From the NCBI GenBank assembly GCA_019096195.1, contig JAGTXK010000055.1:2356001-2420000 (forward strand): a stretch of 64,000 bases of DNA, in the 5' to 3' direction. Positions 21,766 through 34,865 of this stretch are shown piece by piece (within the stretch, counting starts at the first letter, position 1; each line of letters starts with the position of its first letter). Origin of the DNA: Boletus sp. NGJ (Eukaryota; Basidiomycota; Agaricomycetes; Boletales; Boletaceae). The notes beneath the pieces were generated by a model that worked only from the letters and a program-made list of their open reading frames with translations, had not been told where the DNA came from and did no database searches. A program made the position numbers and the translations under genes.

Positions 21766-22867
21766 TCACCCTATCTTCTATCAAACACACCAAGCAGATG
21801 AGAGAGCATAGATGCTTCATCTGCAACAACATTGGATGCAGCACCAGGAAACATCCTGGATACAAGCTGACCAGGAGAGAAGGATATAGGAAATCTCAAG
21901 AGACGCACACCTGAGTCGTCACTACCAGAGAAACACCACAGGATCCCCTCAACAAATATCTGGCAGAGATCTCCAAGAATAATGGACAAGACAAAGTTCT
22001 CAGGACACTTAAGACAGCCTTTGACATGGGGCTTGACAAGCAGAGCCTTGCTCTGGGACAAGCAGAGGAAGATGCTGCAATGGAATAGGAAGAGAATGTG
22101 AACACTCTTGCCCTTGAACCTGCTATGCAAACCCCCACTGTTACTTCCACTAAAGTGTCTTTTTAGACAGAGGGGGTGCACTAATGTCACCCTCCTCCTA
22201 TATGATTGCCCCTATATTTATGTCTGGATCAAAAAGTAATTCTATTCATATTCCTCTCTCGATCTGGAAACAGGATGGCAAAATCGTTGGAACAAATGCT
22301 TTAATCAACAGTGGAGCAACCAGATGTTTCATCTCTTAATAAGCAATCAAAAAGATGAGATTACCCACATGGAAGCTGGACATCCCAGTCCGAGCTTGGA
22401 ACGTCAATGGAATCCAAAACCAATTGGATATCATCAAAAAGAAGACCAACATTGTGTTGGACTATGGAGGAATACAAGAATGGCGGGATCTCTATGTCCT
22501 CAATTGCAGCAAGAACAAAGTCATCTTAGAATGTCCATGGCTTAGGGCAGTGAACCTTGAAATCAACTGGATAAAAGGATAGGTAACCATAGTGCTGTTC
22601 TCCTACTGATGGACCCAAGGAGATCCACCAAGAACCCTGGAACAAAGATATCTACTATGATATCTGGAACATGACAAAGGAGAGTATGTGCACTCTATGA
22701 GACCTTCAGACACTGGATGCCCCTACAACGGGCCAAATTCTTCAATGCACATGGATGTACCAGAGATTGTTATCAAAAGAACAACTCTGTCTACCAAGAT
22801 CACCCAATAAGCACTGAAGGCAAGGATCACATTACCAGATGCATTCAAAGAATATGAAGACATCTTC

Positions 22868-24950
22868 ATGGAGAAGACTATTGCCAAACTGCCCCCCTCC
22901 CGATCTTACGATCATGCAATTGAGCTAAAGGATTCATTTCTCCTGAAACAAGCAAAGGCATATCCTTTAAATGAACTGGAACAACAGGCATGCAAGGAAT
23001 TCATCAATGAACATCTCAAAACTGGGAAAATATCACCATCAAAATCTCCCCAAGCAGCCCCCTTCTTCTTTGTACAGAAGAAGAATGGAAAACTCCACCC
23101 CTGTCAAGACTATTGATACCTTAATAGTCACACAATCAAAAACACCTATCCTCTCCCCTTAATTTCTAATCTACTAGATAAATTAAGGGGATTATTGATT
23201 TTTAACAAATTCGATGTACAATGGGGCTACAACAATGTATTGATCAAACCTGAAGATCAATGGAAGGCAGCTTTCCTCACCCCATTCAGGCTCTTCGAAC
23301 CAAACATGATGTTCTTTGGGATGTGCAATTCTCCAGCAATGTTCCAAGCCTTTATGGACGATCTCTTCAGAGACTATATTGCAGAGGGATGGTTGGTGAT
23401 TTACATGGATAATCTGTTGATATACACCTCAGATCAAACTACCCATGATGAAAGGACACAGAAGGTCCTAGAATGCTTCTGACAGCATGAAATGTACCTC
23501 AAACTGGAGAAGTGTACTTTTTCAGCTGAACAGGTCGAGTATCTCAAAATGATTGTAGGAAGGATGGTGTCCAGATGAACCCAGTCAAACTCTATGTAAT
23601 CAAACAATGGACCCCCCCAGTAAATGTGAAGGATATCTGATTCTTCATTAGATTCTGCAACTTTTACAGGAAATTCATCCTCTTCTTTTCCAACATTGTG
23701 CATCAGCTGTTAGACCTCACAAAACAGAAGACACTGTGATCATGGGGAGAATCCCAAAGTCATTCAGAACCCTTCAATCAGCATTCACAAGGAAACCCAT
23801 CCTTGCCTTTCCTGATACATCGAAACCCTTCACCCTTATGACCAATGCCTCCCTTGATTCTCTCTATCTTGGAACAAATGGAGAAAGATGAGCCCCTCTT
23901 TGGAAGATCCAATGTGGAAGACTGGACCTTTGACAATAGCAACTTATACTTCAAAAATTGAATGTATATTCTGGGACCAGCTCGACAGGAACTGGTATCC
24001 TCTGTCCATTCCTCTCTTGAAGAAGGGCATGGAGGACACCTCCAAACCACCGCTCTCCTGGCCAAAGATTACTGGTGGCCCAAACTCACTACATTCATCC
24101 AAAAATATGTTGCTGGGTGTGCCATTTGCCAAAGTAATAAGGTCCAAACTCATTCCACCATGCCACTGACCACCCCACTAGCCTTTGAAGGATGCTGCCC
24201 ATTCCAAAACCTTTCTATGGATCTCATCACTGACCTTTCCTTGGTGAATGTATTTGATTCTGTCATGGTTGTGGTTGACTATGGCCTTAGTAAGGGGGTA
24301 ATTCTCACCCCTTGCTTGAAAACAGTGGATGCCACAGGCATAATCCACCTATTTTTCAAAAATGTATTTAAACAATATGGATTACATGACAAAATCGTAT
24401 CTGATCAAGGATCTCAATTTGCATCTGCCTTTGCAAGAGAACTCGCAAGATTGCTGAATTACGACATAGCCCTCTCAACAGCTTACCATCCACAGACTGA
24501 TGGGGAAACCAAGCGATACAACCAAGAACTGGAAACCTACCTACAGATCTTCTGTGACAGTCAACCCCAGAAATGGCTGGAACTTCTTCCCTTCACAGAG
24601 TTCACTCACAACTCTGCCAAACACTCTGTAATGGGAAGATCCCCATTCTCCTTGATCCTTGGATATGAATCCAAATCATATCCCCTACTAGAAAAACCTT
24701 CCTCCCAGCCTTGGAACACTGCCTCTCCAGATTAGAGGATGCCTGCTCGGAAGTGGAAGCTGCACACAAGCTAGCACAATAATAAATGAAAGAGAGAATT
24801 CTCTCCCATTTCATACCATGGAAACTTGGAGATAAAGTCTGGCTGGAAGCCAAGAATCTGAAACTGCAGGTTCCCTCCTGGAAACTCTCACCAAAATGAA
24901 CAGGACCATTTGAAATTATACAAGTGGTATCATTCATCTCCTACCAACTA
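22868..24950 (+). pseudogene. pol of the family B element (RT, RNase H, integrase)
   Basis: Reverse transcriptase blocks: SKSPQAAPFFFVQKKNGKL, FNKFDVQWGYNNVLIK, MFFGMCNSPAMFQAFMDDL and the catalytic region VIYMDNLLIYTSD. Integrase blocks: EEGHGGHLQTTALLAKDYWW with the CAICQSNK zinc-binding pair, LSMDLITDLS, KIVSDQGSQFASAF and AYHPQTDGETKRYNQELE, i.e. a DDE integrase core. Family assignment to Ty3/gypsy is firm. Described as a fossil part only. Confidence 0.87.
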
Positions 24951-25254
24951 AAACTCCCACTCCAATGGAAAATCCACAATATATTCCATGCCTCCTTGCT
25001 GTCCCCATATAAGGAAACTCTGGAGCACAGACCAAATTACCCTTGACCATCTCCAGAACTGATTAGAACAGAAGAAGAATATGAGGTGGACAGCATCATT
25101 AACCACAAGGGGACTGCCAGACAAAGGTGATATCTAGTACACTGGAAAGGATACACTGCTGCCAAACAAACTTGGGAAATGGAGTCCAACTTGGGAAATG
25201 CCAAGAGTATTCTAAAGGAATATAAAAAGTAGCTCAAACTCTGAGCAAATCCCC

Positions 25255-26565
25255 ATGCCCAAAGACCTCTCTTCCCTCCTGATCACCATCTCATGGATTC
25301 AACATGCTTTGATCCAAGCCCACCTCCAAGTACACTACTCCAACCTTGATATTCCCTAACATGCCAGCATCTATGAGTATTTTTGCTGCATCAACTACTG
25401 CCCATATCACCATGTGTACTAGTGGATGGCCCAGGTTCCCCTTTTCCAAAGAATCCAACATCTCCCAGTCTTCGCCTGCCATATTTTCTACACCACCATT
25501 CTTGAGAGTACTGAGACCCTTCGTGCTCTTGAAGGACTTCCTCTCTTCTTGACAAATGACACACTGATTCAAGTAACCCATGCCTACAAAGTCCATGTGG
25601 CCCTTCACACCATTCTCACCAGGACTGCCTGGAACTTGACAAGTGAGATTCTCTCACAGGAGATCCTCACCGCCACCATTGAACTCCTCTACCTCCAGGA
25701 TCTCCTTCTCAACCTCCTCTACATTGAGGGAATCAATTTTGCCGTATCCCTACTTCCACTCTCCCTTGTCTCTCAAAATCTCCAACTCATTCTCTCCATG
25801 TTGTCCAATGAACAAAGAGAAGTTTTCTTTGCCCCCATAGACCCATCCCCAGACAACCCATGTAGCCATAGGGCTGGAACTCTATTCCCTTTTCCCACTC
25901 AATCAGGAAATTCAAATATTAACGGAAGCCATGAGGAGACTTTAGGAACAGCTGGATCAGCAGCAGGAGACTCAGAATGAACCCTTGTCAACACCCCTAT
26001 TGACACTCCAAATTCCTCCCAGCAAAGCACCCCCACCATACCAGAACCAACCATTTTGGAACCATCGGCAACTATGCCAGACCAGAACCATCCTCTTCTC
26101 CTCAGAACTCTCCCATCCCTATATGACCCATATTCCCCCTCCATTGGGAACAACTACAACAAGGAGCCCCCTCTCTCCCACCCTTCCCCATGCTGAACCT
26201 ACAGGGAACACCCCTCTCACCAACCATACCAACACAGTGGATGGTCATCCCAATCCCATGGGATTCATCAACCACCCCCCTCCTAATGGTTTTCTCTGCT
26301 GACCCCAGTGCTTCAAATGTAGAAGTGTGTTGCACCTATGACCTGACTGCCCCCAATATGCCTGTCCCTTCTGTCATATGGTTGCCCCCAAACATGCACA
26401 ATGTCATTGCCCCAGATGACAATGCACTCACTGCAGGATTATGGGACATGGGGTCTTCATCTGTCCCCCAGGAACCCAAGACCACTTACTCAACTCCTCT
26501 TGGGATCTCTCCGACTACCTCATCAATGACAGAGATAACAGTTCCTGAGATGGAACTTCAGGACT
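25255..26565 (+). pseudogene. extra ORF (ORF3) between chromodomain and 3' LTR, family B
   Basis: Coding-like region after the chromodomain. It starts PKDLSSLLITISWIQHALI after an ATG at 25255. Helical, leucine-rich blocks follow (LLYLQDLLLNLLYIEGINF, LSNEQREVFFAPIDPSP), then a proline/threonine-rich middle, then Cys/His pairs (QCFKCRSVLHLRPDCPQYAC, FCHMVAPKHAQCHC) near 26300-26410. The same blocks occur in the minus-strand copy at 18700-19612, so the ORF is a family trait. Function unknown. The zinc-knuckle end suggests nucleic-acid binding; no signal peptide or envelope-like membrane anchor is evident. Confidence 0.6.
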
Positions 26566-26578
26566 ATGAGGAGGGTAA

Positions 26579-27426
26579 TGTTACAGACAATAAAGGGGGT
26601 ATATCTTTTTCCCTCCTTTTTGTACTCCCTCCATCCCCAGTCATTGATGACTTGTGGGGAGATCTCTCATTCAACTCCTCGGAGATGACATGGGAGAGCA
26701 TCTTGCACTCAGCACTTTCGTTGACGACACTGCCTTCTAAAGTAGTGAATGGCCATCTACAAGATCCCAGATCTCTCCCATGGCTATCCTCTTTATTCTG
26801 TGTTTCTTTCATTTCCTGTTTCACTTTTAAACCTATGCTTCATATCAGAGAACTGCCTCCTTAACTATGCTCTCTCATACATAGCCTGTATTCCATCACT
26901 CCCAGCCTCATTCCCAATTCAGTTCTCCTTTTTCTTTATGGTAACCCCACTTACACCTGCCCTAAAGGGGTAGACCCTATATATAGTTAGCTGATCCTCC
27001 CTGTATCTCCTAACCTTGATCTACACCACACTCCATGTAATCTGCCAAACTCCTGGTTCCACATTACTTCAGATGTCTATGCCCACCCTGGAAGTAATAA
27101 CACTTGTGCTCATGATACTCCTTGTATTCACTTCGCACTTGTGCAGTATCCTTGATGTCTCTTCGCATGCTTAACCAGCAGCAACACCAATGCAGACAGG
27201 GTTCTGCATAGATAGGACTGCGCCACCATCTTCAAAGTCCAAGATTCCACCATTGGTCATAGAGAAGGCTCCAACCCCAAGAGAGGCTCTACGTAAAGCT
27301 AGCTGTTGGTACCCACACCTAGGGAACTCAGGCCTAGGGAGCCATTTGCTCAAGTCCAGCTAGTCTGGTAATCAACTAGGAGGTTGATTACTTGGGAATG
27401 TGTCACCAAGTTACAAGGTTGTAACA
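26579..27426 (+). repeat. 3' LTR, family B
   Basis: 848 bp, starting TGTTACAGACAATAAAGGGG and ending ACAAGGTTGTAACA, after polypurine tract GGACTATGAGGAGGGTAA. Other copies: 17720-18593 (minus), 38211-39221 and 59311-60251 (solo, plus), and fragments at 12228-12469, 12985-13590 and 43641-43802. Confidence 0.88.
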
Positions 27427-27439
27427 GTAGCAGACAAGT

Positions 27440-28760
27440 TACACAATTCAAAATATGTAGATAGTATTAGCTCCACTGTCTAAGAGAGCTTTGGTTTTCA
27501 TGAGTTTGTTCCAATAATGAATAGAGGCAATCTCTATAGATAGAGTGATATCACAATTATTTAAACTGCAAATTCTAGCATTTTCTGAAATTAAAAATGA
27601 GTGGAAAGTGGAATCAAGTACCAACTTAGGTATAATAATTTAGGCTAGATCATAGACTAGATACAAGATCAGATATATTAGCAACTTAGACATCCAGATC
27701 AATCAAGTTGCTTAGATTTTTCCCTTACAGTTAGTGGGTTTTTTGTCTATGGTGTAAATCTTTTGAAATTTGCAGCAAGTCTTCTTGTGGTTTTCTTTAG
27801 ACCAATTACAGTACATCCACAACATTTGAAAGATGATTTCTTGCAATATTTACCCATGTATTCAGTTCCACCACAACTGAAGCATCTAGTGAATCATTTC
27901 TTGCCAAATACGTCAATCTCATGTTCATGTTCATCTTCAAAACTATTGTGGATATAATTGATATCCATTGCATTAGAGTCACAAGATGATCTAGGGAGCT
28001 AGATGAAGCAAACCTATTCTTTTGTGGAGAAAACCCATGGTTTTAATGGTTTCTCTAATTGCTTTAAGATAGACATACAGTATGTGTCTATAAGGGTTCA
28101 TTTGCCTTGTCTGGTCTGATTACTTGATCACAGATTTTAGGATTGAAATTGTGCTCAATAATGTTTACAACATGTGTATTGCCAATATTGGTATCTCTAT
28201 AGAGTTTAGTAAACTGATCAATTCAATTACAAGTGTGAGTGTTTCCTTGTTTAGATTTTCAGAGCTTTTTTAGAGCCCAATCTGGTTTGGCTGTGGGACA
28301 GAACTGTTTTTTGATATCAGTTACTAGTTTGACCCATAGATACTGTAGGTTCTTCTCTTTTCTAGATGAGTGGTAGCAAAGTTTCCAGCTTGTTGCCTAT
28401 CATATGAGATAAGACAGTGATGACTGTCTCATATAACGTAGAGGGAATTGTTTCTGGATTGATAGAGATGTAGGTCTTTATTTTCAGCCACCAATCTTCA
28501 AATTTATTAATCTCTCCTTTGAATTCACTAGAGATTGAAGAAGATCTCAACCTTCTTTGATGCTTTAGACAATGTAGTCACAGCTGGTACTGCAGCAAGT
28601 TATATATCTGCTGTGTGTAAAGTAGTTTCTAGTGTGCTTGCATAATTGACTAACAGTTTAAACTGTGTGGAGATCAATGACATTCGTGTGTCATGATCTG
28701 CACAGATATACAAGTTAGTCAAGAATTGATTTGAGTTTTGGAATTGAAGGACAACATATT
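27440..28760 (-). mobile_element. gag-protease fossil of another LTR retroelement
   Basis: Minus-strand coding relic between the family B LTR and element A1. Gag-like helices at about 28360-28740 (FKGEINKFEDWWLKIKTYI, SINPETIPSTLYETVITVL), a zinc-knuckle block at about 27800-27900 (CFSCGGTEYMGKYCKK, FKCCGC) and a protease active-site block KALLDSGANTIYI near 27460-27500. Neither LTR nor polymerase is present. The sequence differs from the gags of families A, B and C. Broken, with many breaks; old. Gypsy versus copia cannot be settled from gag and protease alone. Confidence 0.65.
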
Positions 28761-28912
28761 AGGTGAGAAAGTTCTTAAATTAGATTACAAGTAAGATGAA
28801 ATTAAGGGACAAGAACTAGGTAGATTTTATTAAAAATCAGTCTGGGTATCTCTGTTGTGGAGTCTATTTCCCCTATATCTGCCAGCTGTTCAGCTTTAAT
28901 AAGAGTTCCTTT

Positions 28913-29391
28913 TGTTATAATATACAGAATTTTCAAACTTTTCATATGAACACTTACTTTTCATTTTCATCAATCATTTTCTTCATAAGTCACATGACTG
29001 TGCACATGACCATGGGAACACATCACATGATAGGTCTAGAACCTATAACATCATATGATGTCACACCTTATGTGATCCACGACTCTTTAATTTCCGCTCT
29101 TCTTACACAGCCCCTTTAATCTCCATCTTACTATACTTAGTAATTTATCACATGCACTGCTTGGTCCATGCACATCTTCTTCATGTAAATAAAGTAGTAC
29201 TTTGACGACTGGTAACCCTAGTCTAATCCACTTGTATTTTTCCTCCAACAACTCATTAGCTTTGGCCACTCTGGTCATCGTAGAGTTGGGAACAGTACGG
29301 ACAAAGACTCCCCACCTCATTCGTTGAGCCAGGATCTGTGTAACCTGCGAATAGTTTGAGCCTTGTGGTTTGCACTGAAAGGTTCATAATA
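28913..29391 (+). repeat. 5' LTR of A1
   Basis: 479 bp, TGTTATAATATACAG start. It carries palindromic ATCATATGATGTCA motifs, a TAAATAAAGTAG promoter-like box, and an ACTGGTAACCCTAGTCTAATCC segment in what is probably R. Confidence 0.9.
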
Positions 29392-30001
29392 CTTGGATTA
29401 GACTATATACACAATGCTCAGACTCCAGAGCTAAGGAGATTATATGCGGGCCCAGCATTTAAGGGACATCTGAAGTCTTCAGCACTTGATGCTGACGAGC
29501 ATAGTACTCGGCAAAATACTAGTTATATATGCTTGTCCAGCATCATAAATACAGATAAAGTTGCTGCTAGGCATAGTGCACTAGCCCCACTTCTTAGGTG
29601 GTTGCCGACGTAAGCGTACATTGATGCTACGATAGTGAATCCAGGTTCACATGATTACCTGTGATGTCACGCAGTGCGATAGGAGATTTTATCTTGACTT
29701 ATCTCTGTGCACATCTGCTGGTAGTAAAGCAGTTATACTCTGGTCTCCCTACCACCGTTGCCCACCATTTTTAACGACCTCTACTTTGACTTCTACGAAG
29801 GTGTAGGTGCCCCAGAACTTGGTTGAAAGATACCAGGTAGTAAGGCACTGAAAGAAGACCGACCTAGAAAAAGGAAAATCTACATAAGAAACCCCGACAA
29901 AGTCAGACCACTCCGCCCATCCTCCACTTTCGCCCTATACCGCATTCCCATCTTTCGCTCTTACCTCTGCCCAACCTCACTTCTCAAACCTGTAAACAAG
30001 T

Positions 30002-31015
30002 ATGTCTTGTCTAGACATTGATGAGCTCGTTCAAAAACTCGCTGACCCCACATAGGAACATGACAAGGATAACATCACTAAGAAAATCGCTGACCCTGGA
30101 AAATGGGATGGCACAAGATCCACCTTTCGCCCATGGTGGATAAAACTTCGTCTCTGGGTCAATGCGCAGACCTGGAAAAATAACAAGATCATGGACATCA
30201 CAGTGCTCTCATGCCTCGAAGGAAAAGCGGAAAGCTTTGCTCAGCTTATAATGGAGCACTATCTCAATGAGAAGGCAACCATTGAGACAGACACAAATGG
30301 GACTATGCTACCGGCAAAAGGAGCCAATGCATGGCCTACATGGAATAGATTACAGAAACAAATTAAGACGCACTTCTGTATTGATACATTGGCGCATGAG
30401 CCTCTAAGAAAACTGGAGACTTTAAAACAAAACGGTCATCCTATAGATCTGTTCCTTCAAAAGTTCGAGATTCTAAGGAAAGAGTTGTACATAGATGATC
30501 ACCATGCAGAAGTTCTGCTCAAAAAGGCCATAGACTTTAAAATCTACGAAAGATCTTGTCTAAACAGTCCGGCTCGGAACTTTGACTACAAGGACTTGGT
30601 CATCAACTATTGAGTAATTGGAAGGGCATTCAAACAAATGGCAAATAAATGCAGACTGCCTATCCAAACTCAACCTCCACGATCATTGTTCCCCCCGCCT
30701 TGTGGGCAACCCCCACACAATTCATATCACCCCCAATATACGGCAGTGGGTACTCAACCGGGCCGTGGCGCCCTGATGGAAATAGGAGTCCAGCAGGCTG
30801 GACCATCTAAGGACACAAGGACCTGTTTTCATTGTGGTAAACCTGGCCACATAAAACCAAATTGCCCCACAAACCCATTTAAACGAACCGGTCGTCCACT
30901 GATGCAAAGACAGATCTGGGATTGGAATCAAGGCTCGTATGTCAAGCAAACACAGGGAGAAAATGAATATCCCTCATTTTTTAACAAACCCCAAACCAGG
31001 CAATATGCATCCTGA
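30002..31015 (+). pseudogene. gag of A1
   Basis: Gag-type protein region: SCLDIDELVQKLADPT start, DPGKWDGTRSTFRPWW, the helical block LEGKAESFAQLIMEHYL, TLKQNGHPIDLFLQKFEIL, and one CCHC zinc knuckle (CFHCGKPGHIKPNCP) near the end. The same arrangement appears on the minus strand in A2 (about 56990-58010). Described as a fossil part. Confidence 0.85.
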
Positions 31016-31159
31016 CCTCTTTCACAACCTCCCATAGCTACAGTGGCACCAAATGTAGCAGCAAGGTCATATGTCTCAGAGGAGGCAGAGGCGTATTACA
31101 GAGACAAATTTGAAGTTGAGGCTAAAGCCAGAGCTGCTCAGGCTTTAAATGGACAGCAC

Positions 31160-34100
31160 CAATGAGTAAAGAGGGAACTCAGCAGCACGAACATTCTTCT
31201 TTTTCTTTTTCTCTTATGAACTGTACTAGTAGCGATTTCCCGATTTCAGATCTTTCTTCTGTCTTATATAAATTAACAATACAATCTGCAAGGGCATCTC
31301 AATTGAGCGTGGCACCAGACATAAGTGTGCTTAATTCCCTTATCAAACAACAAAAAATATCGAATATCTATAAACCCACAAAAGTCACATTGAACCAAGC
31401 ATCTACGCTATTCTATGGTGGAGAATTCTCACTTGAAACCATAGTATTGTGCAATGTCAATGGACAGTGGTCGTGTTACCGTTTCCAATCCCTCTTGGAT
31501 TCAGGAGCATCGCATACCTTCATAGATCAGGACTATGTCAAACGCCATGGAATTCCTTTTTATACTATCGATAACCCCATAAAGATACATAACGCTGATG
31601 GTTCGGAAGGAGCTATCGGACCGATCTGTCACGCGGTAACCCTGATGGTGGAAATCCAAGGACATTATGAAGTCATAGACACTTATATATCAAAACTAGG
31701 AACCCATCGTATGATCATCGGTTATGACTGGCTGTATCGCCACAACCCTGACATCAATTGGGTAAAACAAATAATTACCTTTCCTCGTTGTACCTCATAC
31801 TGTAAAATTATGGGACTAGGCCCTACTTCTTCTTATGAACCAGTTAATCTCCATACTATAGAAGAAGGACTCAAAGAAAAGGTTCCGCTAACTTATCACA
31901 AATTTCTAGATGTGTTTTTGGAGAAAGAATCACAATGAATGCCTTTACGAAAACATTGGGATCACACAATAGATCTCAAAAAAGACTTCATTCCAAAGAA
32001 AGGATGTGTTATTCCCCTTTCAGACATTGAAATGGAAGAAGTTAGAACATTTATTGAAAAGGAAGTCAAGAAGGGTTACGTCAAACCTTCAAAATCTCCA
32101 TAGACATCACTTGTCTTCTTCATCCCCAAAAAGGATGGTAAAAAATGAATGGTAATGGATTACCGATATCTAAATGAAGGGACCATAAAAAATTCCTATC
32201 CACTCCCTCTCATTCCGCAACTAATTGATAGACTCAAGAACGCGGATTTATTTACAGCAATGGACCTTCGATGGGGATACAACAATGTACGTATCAAAGA
32301 AGGTGACGAATGGAAAGCAGCTTTTGTCACCCCCATCGGAGCCTACAAACCAACCGTTATGTATTTTGGACTTACGAACTCTTCTCCTACCTTCCAGACC
32401 ATAATGAACAATATCTTTAATGACATGTATGCTATAGTCATTATTTACATCAACGACATCATGATATTTACATCGGGAAAATCCAAAGAACAGCACGAAG
32501 AAGTTGTGAAGGAAGTTCTATGCACAGCTTATGCGAGAATGACCTTTACGTAAAACCAGAAAAGTGTACCTTCTCGGCTGATAAAGTGGACTTTCTGGGT
32601 ATGGTAGTATCTAAAGAGGGGGTAGAGATGCAAGTCAAAGAAAGTAGCTGGGGTCATGGATTGGCCAGTGCCTACAAGACTAAAGACAACTCCAAGGCTT
32701 CCTTGGACTGTGTAACTATTACAGACGATTCATAGCAGGCTTCGCGCAAATCGCTCAGACCCTTGAACAATCTTACCAAGAAAGACGTTCCATTCAAATG
32801 GGGTCCAGAACAACAAGAAGCTTTCTCAAACCTAAAAAGAAAATTTACGGAAGCACCGCTTCTCGCGTATCCGAATCGCGATCAAGAAATGCGTGTGGAA
32901 ACCGATGCCTCGGACATCACCACGGGAGCTGTGCTCTCCACATTATGCAATGACGGTAACTGGCGACCAGTCGCCTTTATTTCACACTCTTTTGACAGCG
33001 CAGAGCGCAATTACCCCATATACTATGACAAAGAACTGCTAGCAGTCATTCGTGCTCTCGAAGAGTGGCGACATTATCTTATAGGTCGAGAAGGATTCGA
33101 AATCTGGACCGACCATAAAAACTTGGAGTACTGGAAGAAGCCCCAAACGCTTAGCGGACGACCAAGCACGCTGGCATGCACTACTTCAAGAATTTAACTA
33201 TTCCTTTGTTTATAAACCAGGTTCCTCAAATGGAAGAGCCGATGCTCTTTCCAGAAGACCAGATCATGGTGACGCAGTACAAGATCACAATCAAAATGTC
33301 ACCATGCTTCTTCCACCATCCATATTTATAAACCATGTTTCCTTATCTTCGGACTTCATAACAAAAATCCACAAAGAGTCCAAAAAATATGACGTAGACG
33401 CCATAAACAATTTCCTCTTCTATTCCGAACTTAGCTTATTCAAAAACGAAAAAGACCAAATATTCGTCCCCGAACTCTTACGTACAGAACTCATTACCTT
33501 ATGTCATGATTCACCGATAGCAGGACACGGTGGTCATTCTAAAACCATTCACACACTCTCTCGTTACTTCTCGTGGCCAGGAGTCACAAAGGACGTTAAA
33601 AATTATGTAGATCACTGCCAAGTGTGCGCCCTCACGAAGGGAAAGCAAAATGCACCGGCAGGAAAAGTTATCCCTTTACCCGCGGCAAAAAGACTCATGG
33701 GAAGATTTATCGGTAGACTTTATAATCAGGTCTACCTCCATCACAATCCTTCACCGCTATTTGCATTGTCGTAGATAGATTTTCGAAAGAAGTCATCTTT
33801 ATACCTACCTATGATACTCTGTTCCTCGAAGGACCTCGCAGTTCTATTTAGAGACCATGTTTGGTCAACACATGGACTCCCCTCAACCCTCGTATCAGAC
33901 CAAGGACCCCAATTCGTGTCTGCGTTTACCCAAGAGCTTTGTAAGCTCCTTGGAATTAAACAAAAGATTTCTACCACTGCATATCATCCGCAGACGGACG
34001 GACAAACAGAGCGCGTTAATCGAGACCTCGAGCAATATCTCCGCGCATATGCTGGAAAGAAACAACACGATTGGGCAGAATGGTTGAAGCTCGCCCAATT

Positions 34101-34850
34101 CTCGCACAATAACACCGTAACAACGGCAACTGGCGAGATTCCCATTTAAAGTCACCAGAAACTACATACCACGTATGGGTTTCGAAGGGCATCTCTACCG
34201 GTTTCACAAACGAGGTTGGACGAAACTCATAAAGAGATAGAAGAAGCGCTGGAAGCTACACGAGAGAGGATGATCACCTCTTCCGATAAAAAACGATCCA
34301 CCGCACCCAGAATATTCTATTGGCCAGCAGGTCTGGCTATCCACAGATAAATTAAATCTTCCATATGTGGCAAAAAAGCTTACTCAGAAATGGATTGGTC
34401 CTTACATGCTATCACCTCGGATCCTTCCTAACTGCTGTAATGCTTAAACTCCCAAACTCTGTTCACATACACCCAACTGTGAACATCTCTCGCGTCAAAC
34501 CGTATAAAGAAATGCTGCCTGGACAGCCCAAATCTCGACCAGACGCTATAGAGATTGACGAAGAGGGAGAAGAGCAATTCGAAGTCGATTTTATTGCTGC
34601 CTCTCAGAATGAAGAAAGGCAAACTAGAATATCTGGTTCACTGGAAAGGTTACGACGATACCGATCGTACCTGGGAATCTGAAGAAATCCACATCACTGC
34701 ACCAGAGGCAGTCAAAGATTTCCATCGTCTTAACCCATCCGCACCACGCAAGCTTCGTGGTTTATCCATTTCAGCATTCGCTTCTCTATTTACTCCTTAT
34801 GAAAACTTCACCGAAAATGAAAAAACAACGACTCGCCTGGAATTCGAGTC
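31160..34850 (+). pseudogene. pol of A1 (protease, RT, RNase H, integrase, chromodomain)
   Basis: Order is the Ty3/gypsy order. Protease DSGASHTFIDQDYV; RT blocks [34 protein letters not shown] and [16 protein letters not shown]; RNase H blocks VETDASDITTGAVLS, YYDKELLAVIRALEEW and TDHKNLEYW; integrase zinc-binding HGGHSKTIHTLSRYFSW with CQVCALTKGK; integrase core LVSDQGPQFVSAF and TAYHPQTDGQTERVN; then a chromodomain. Broken in several places. A2 is the better kept sister copy. Confidence 0.87.
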
Positions 34851-34865
34851 TTAAAGAGGGGGTAG

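Larger units (their letters stand above)
20848..27426 (+). mobile_element. family B Ty3/gypsy chromovirus with extra ORF, 5' LTR not seen
   Basis: Long fossil element. Parts: gag 20970-21765, zinc finger about 21800-21860 (HRCFICNNIGCSTRKHPGY), aspartic protease about 22260-22600 (LINSGATRCFIS), reverse transcriptase about 22870-23560, RNase H about 23580-23880, integrase about 23960-24950, chromodomain about 25080-25230 ([14 protein letters not shown]), an extra ORF about 25255-26565, polypurine tract 26566-26578 and 3' LTR 26579-27426. The left side begins next to Tc1-3, and no 5' LTR is present. Broken, with more than ten breaks; old. The integrase core is the best kept part. Confidence 0.88.

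Noticed and set aside
25255-26565. Envelope gene of a retrovirus-like element
   Set aside because: Position fits, but I see no signal peptide, fusion peptide or membrane anchor; zinc-knuckle residues point to a different role.
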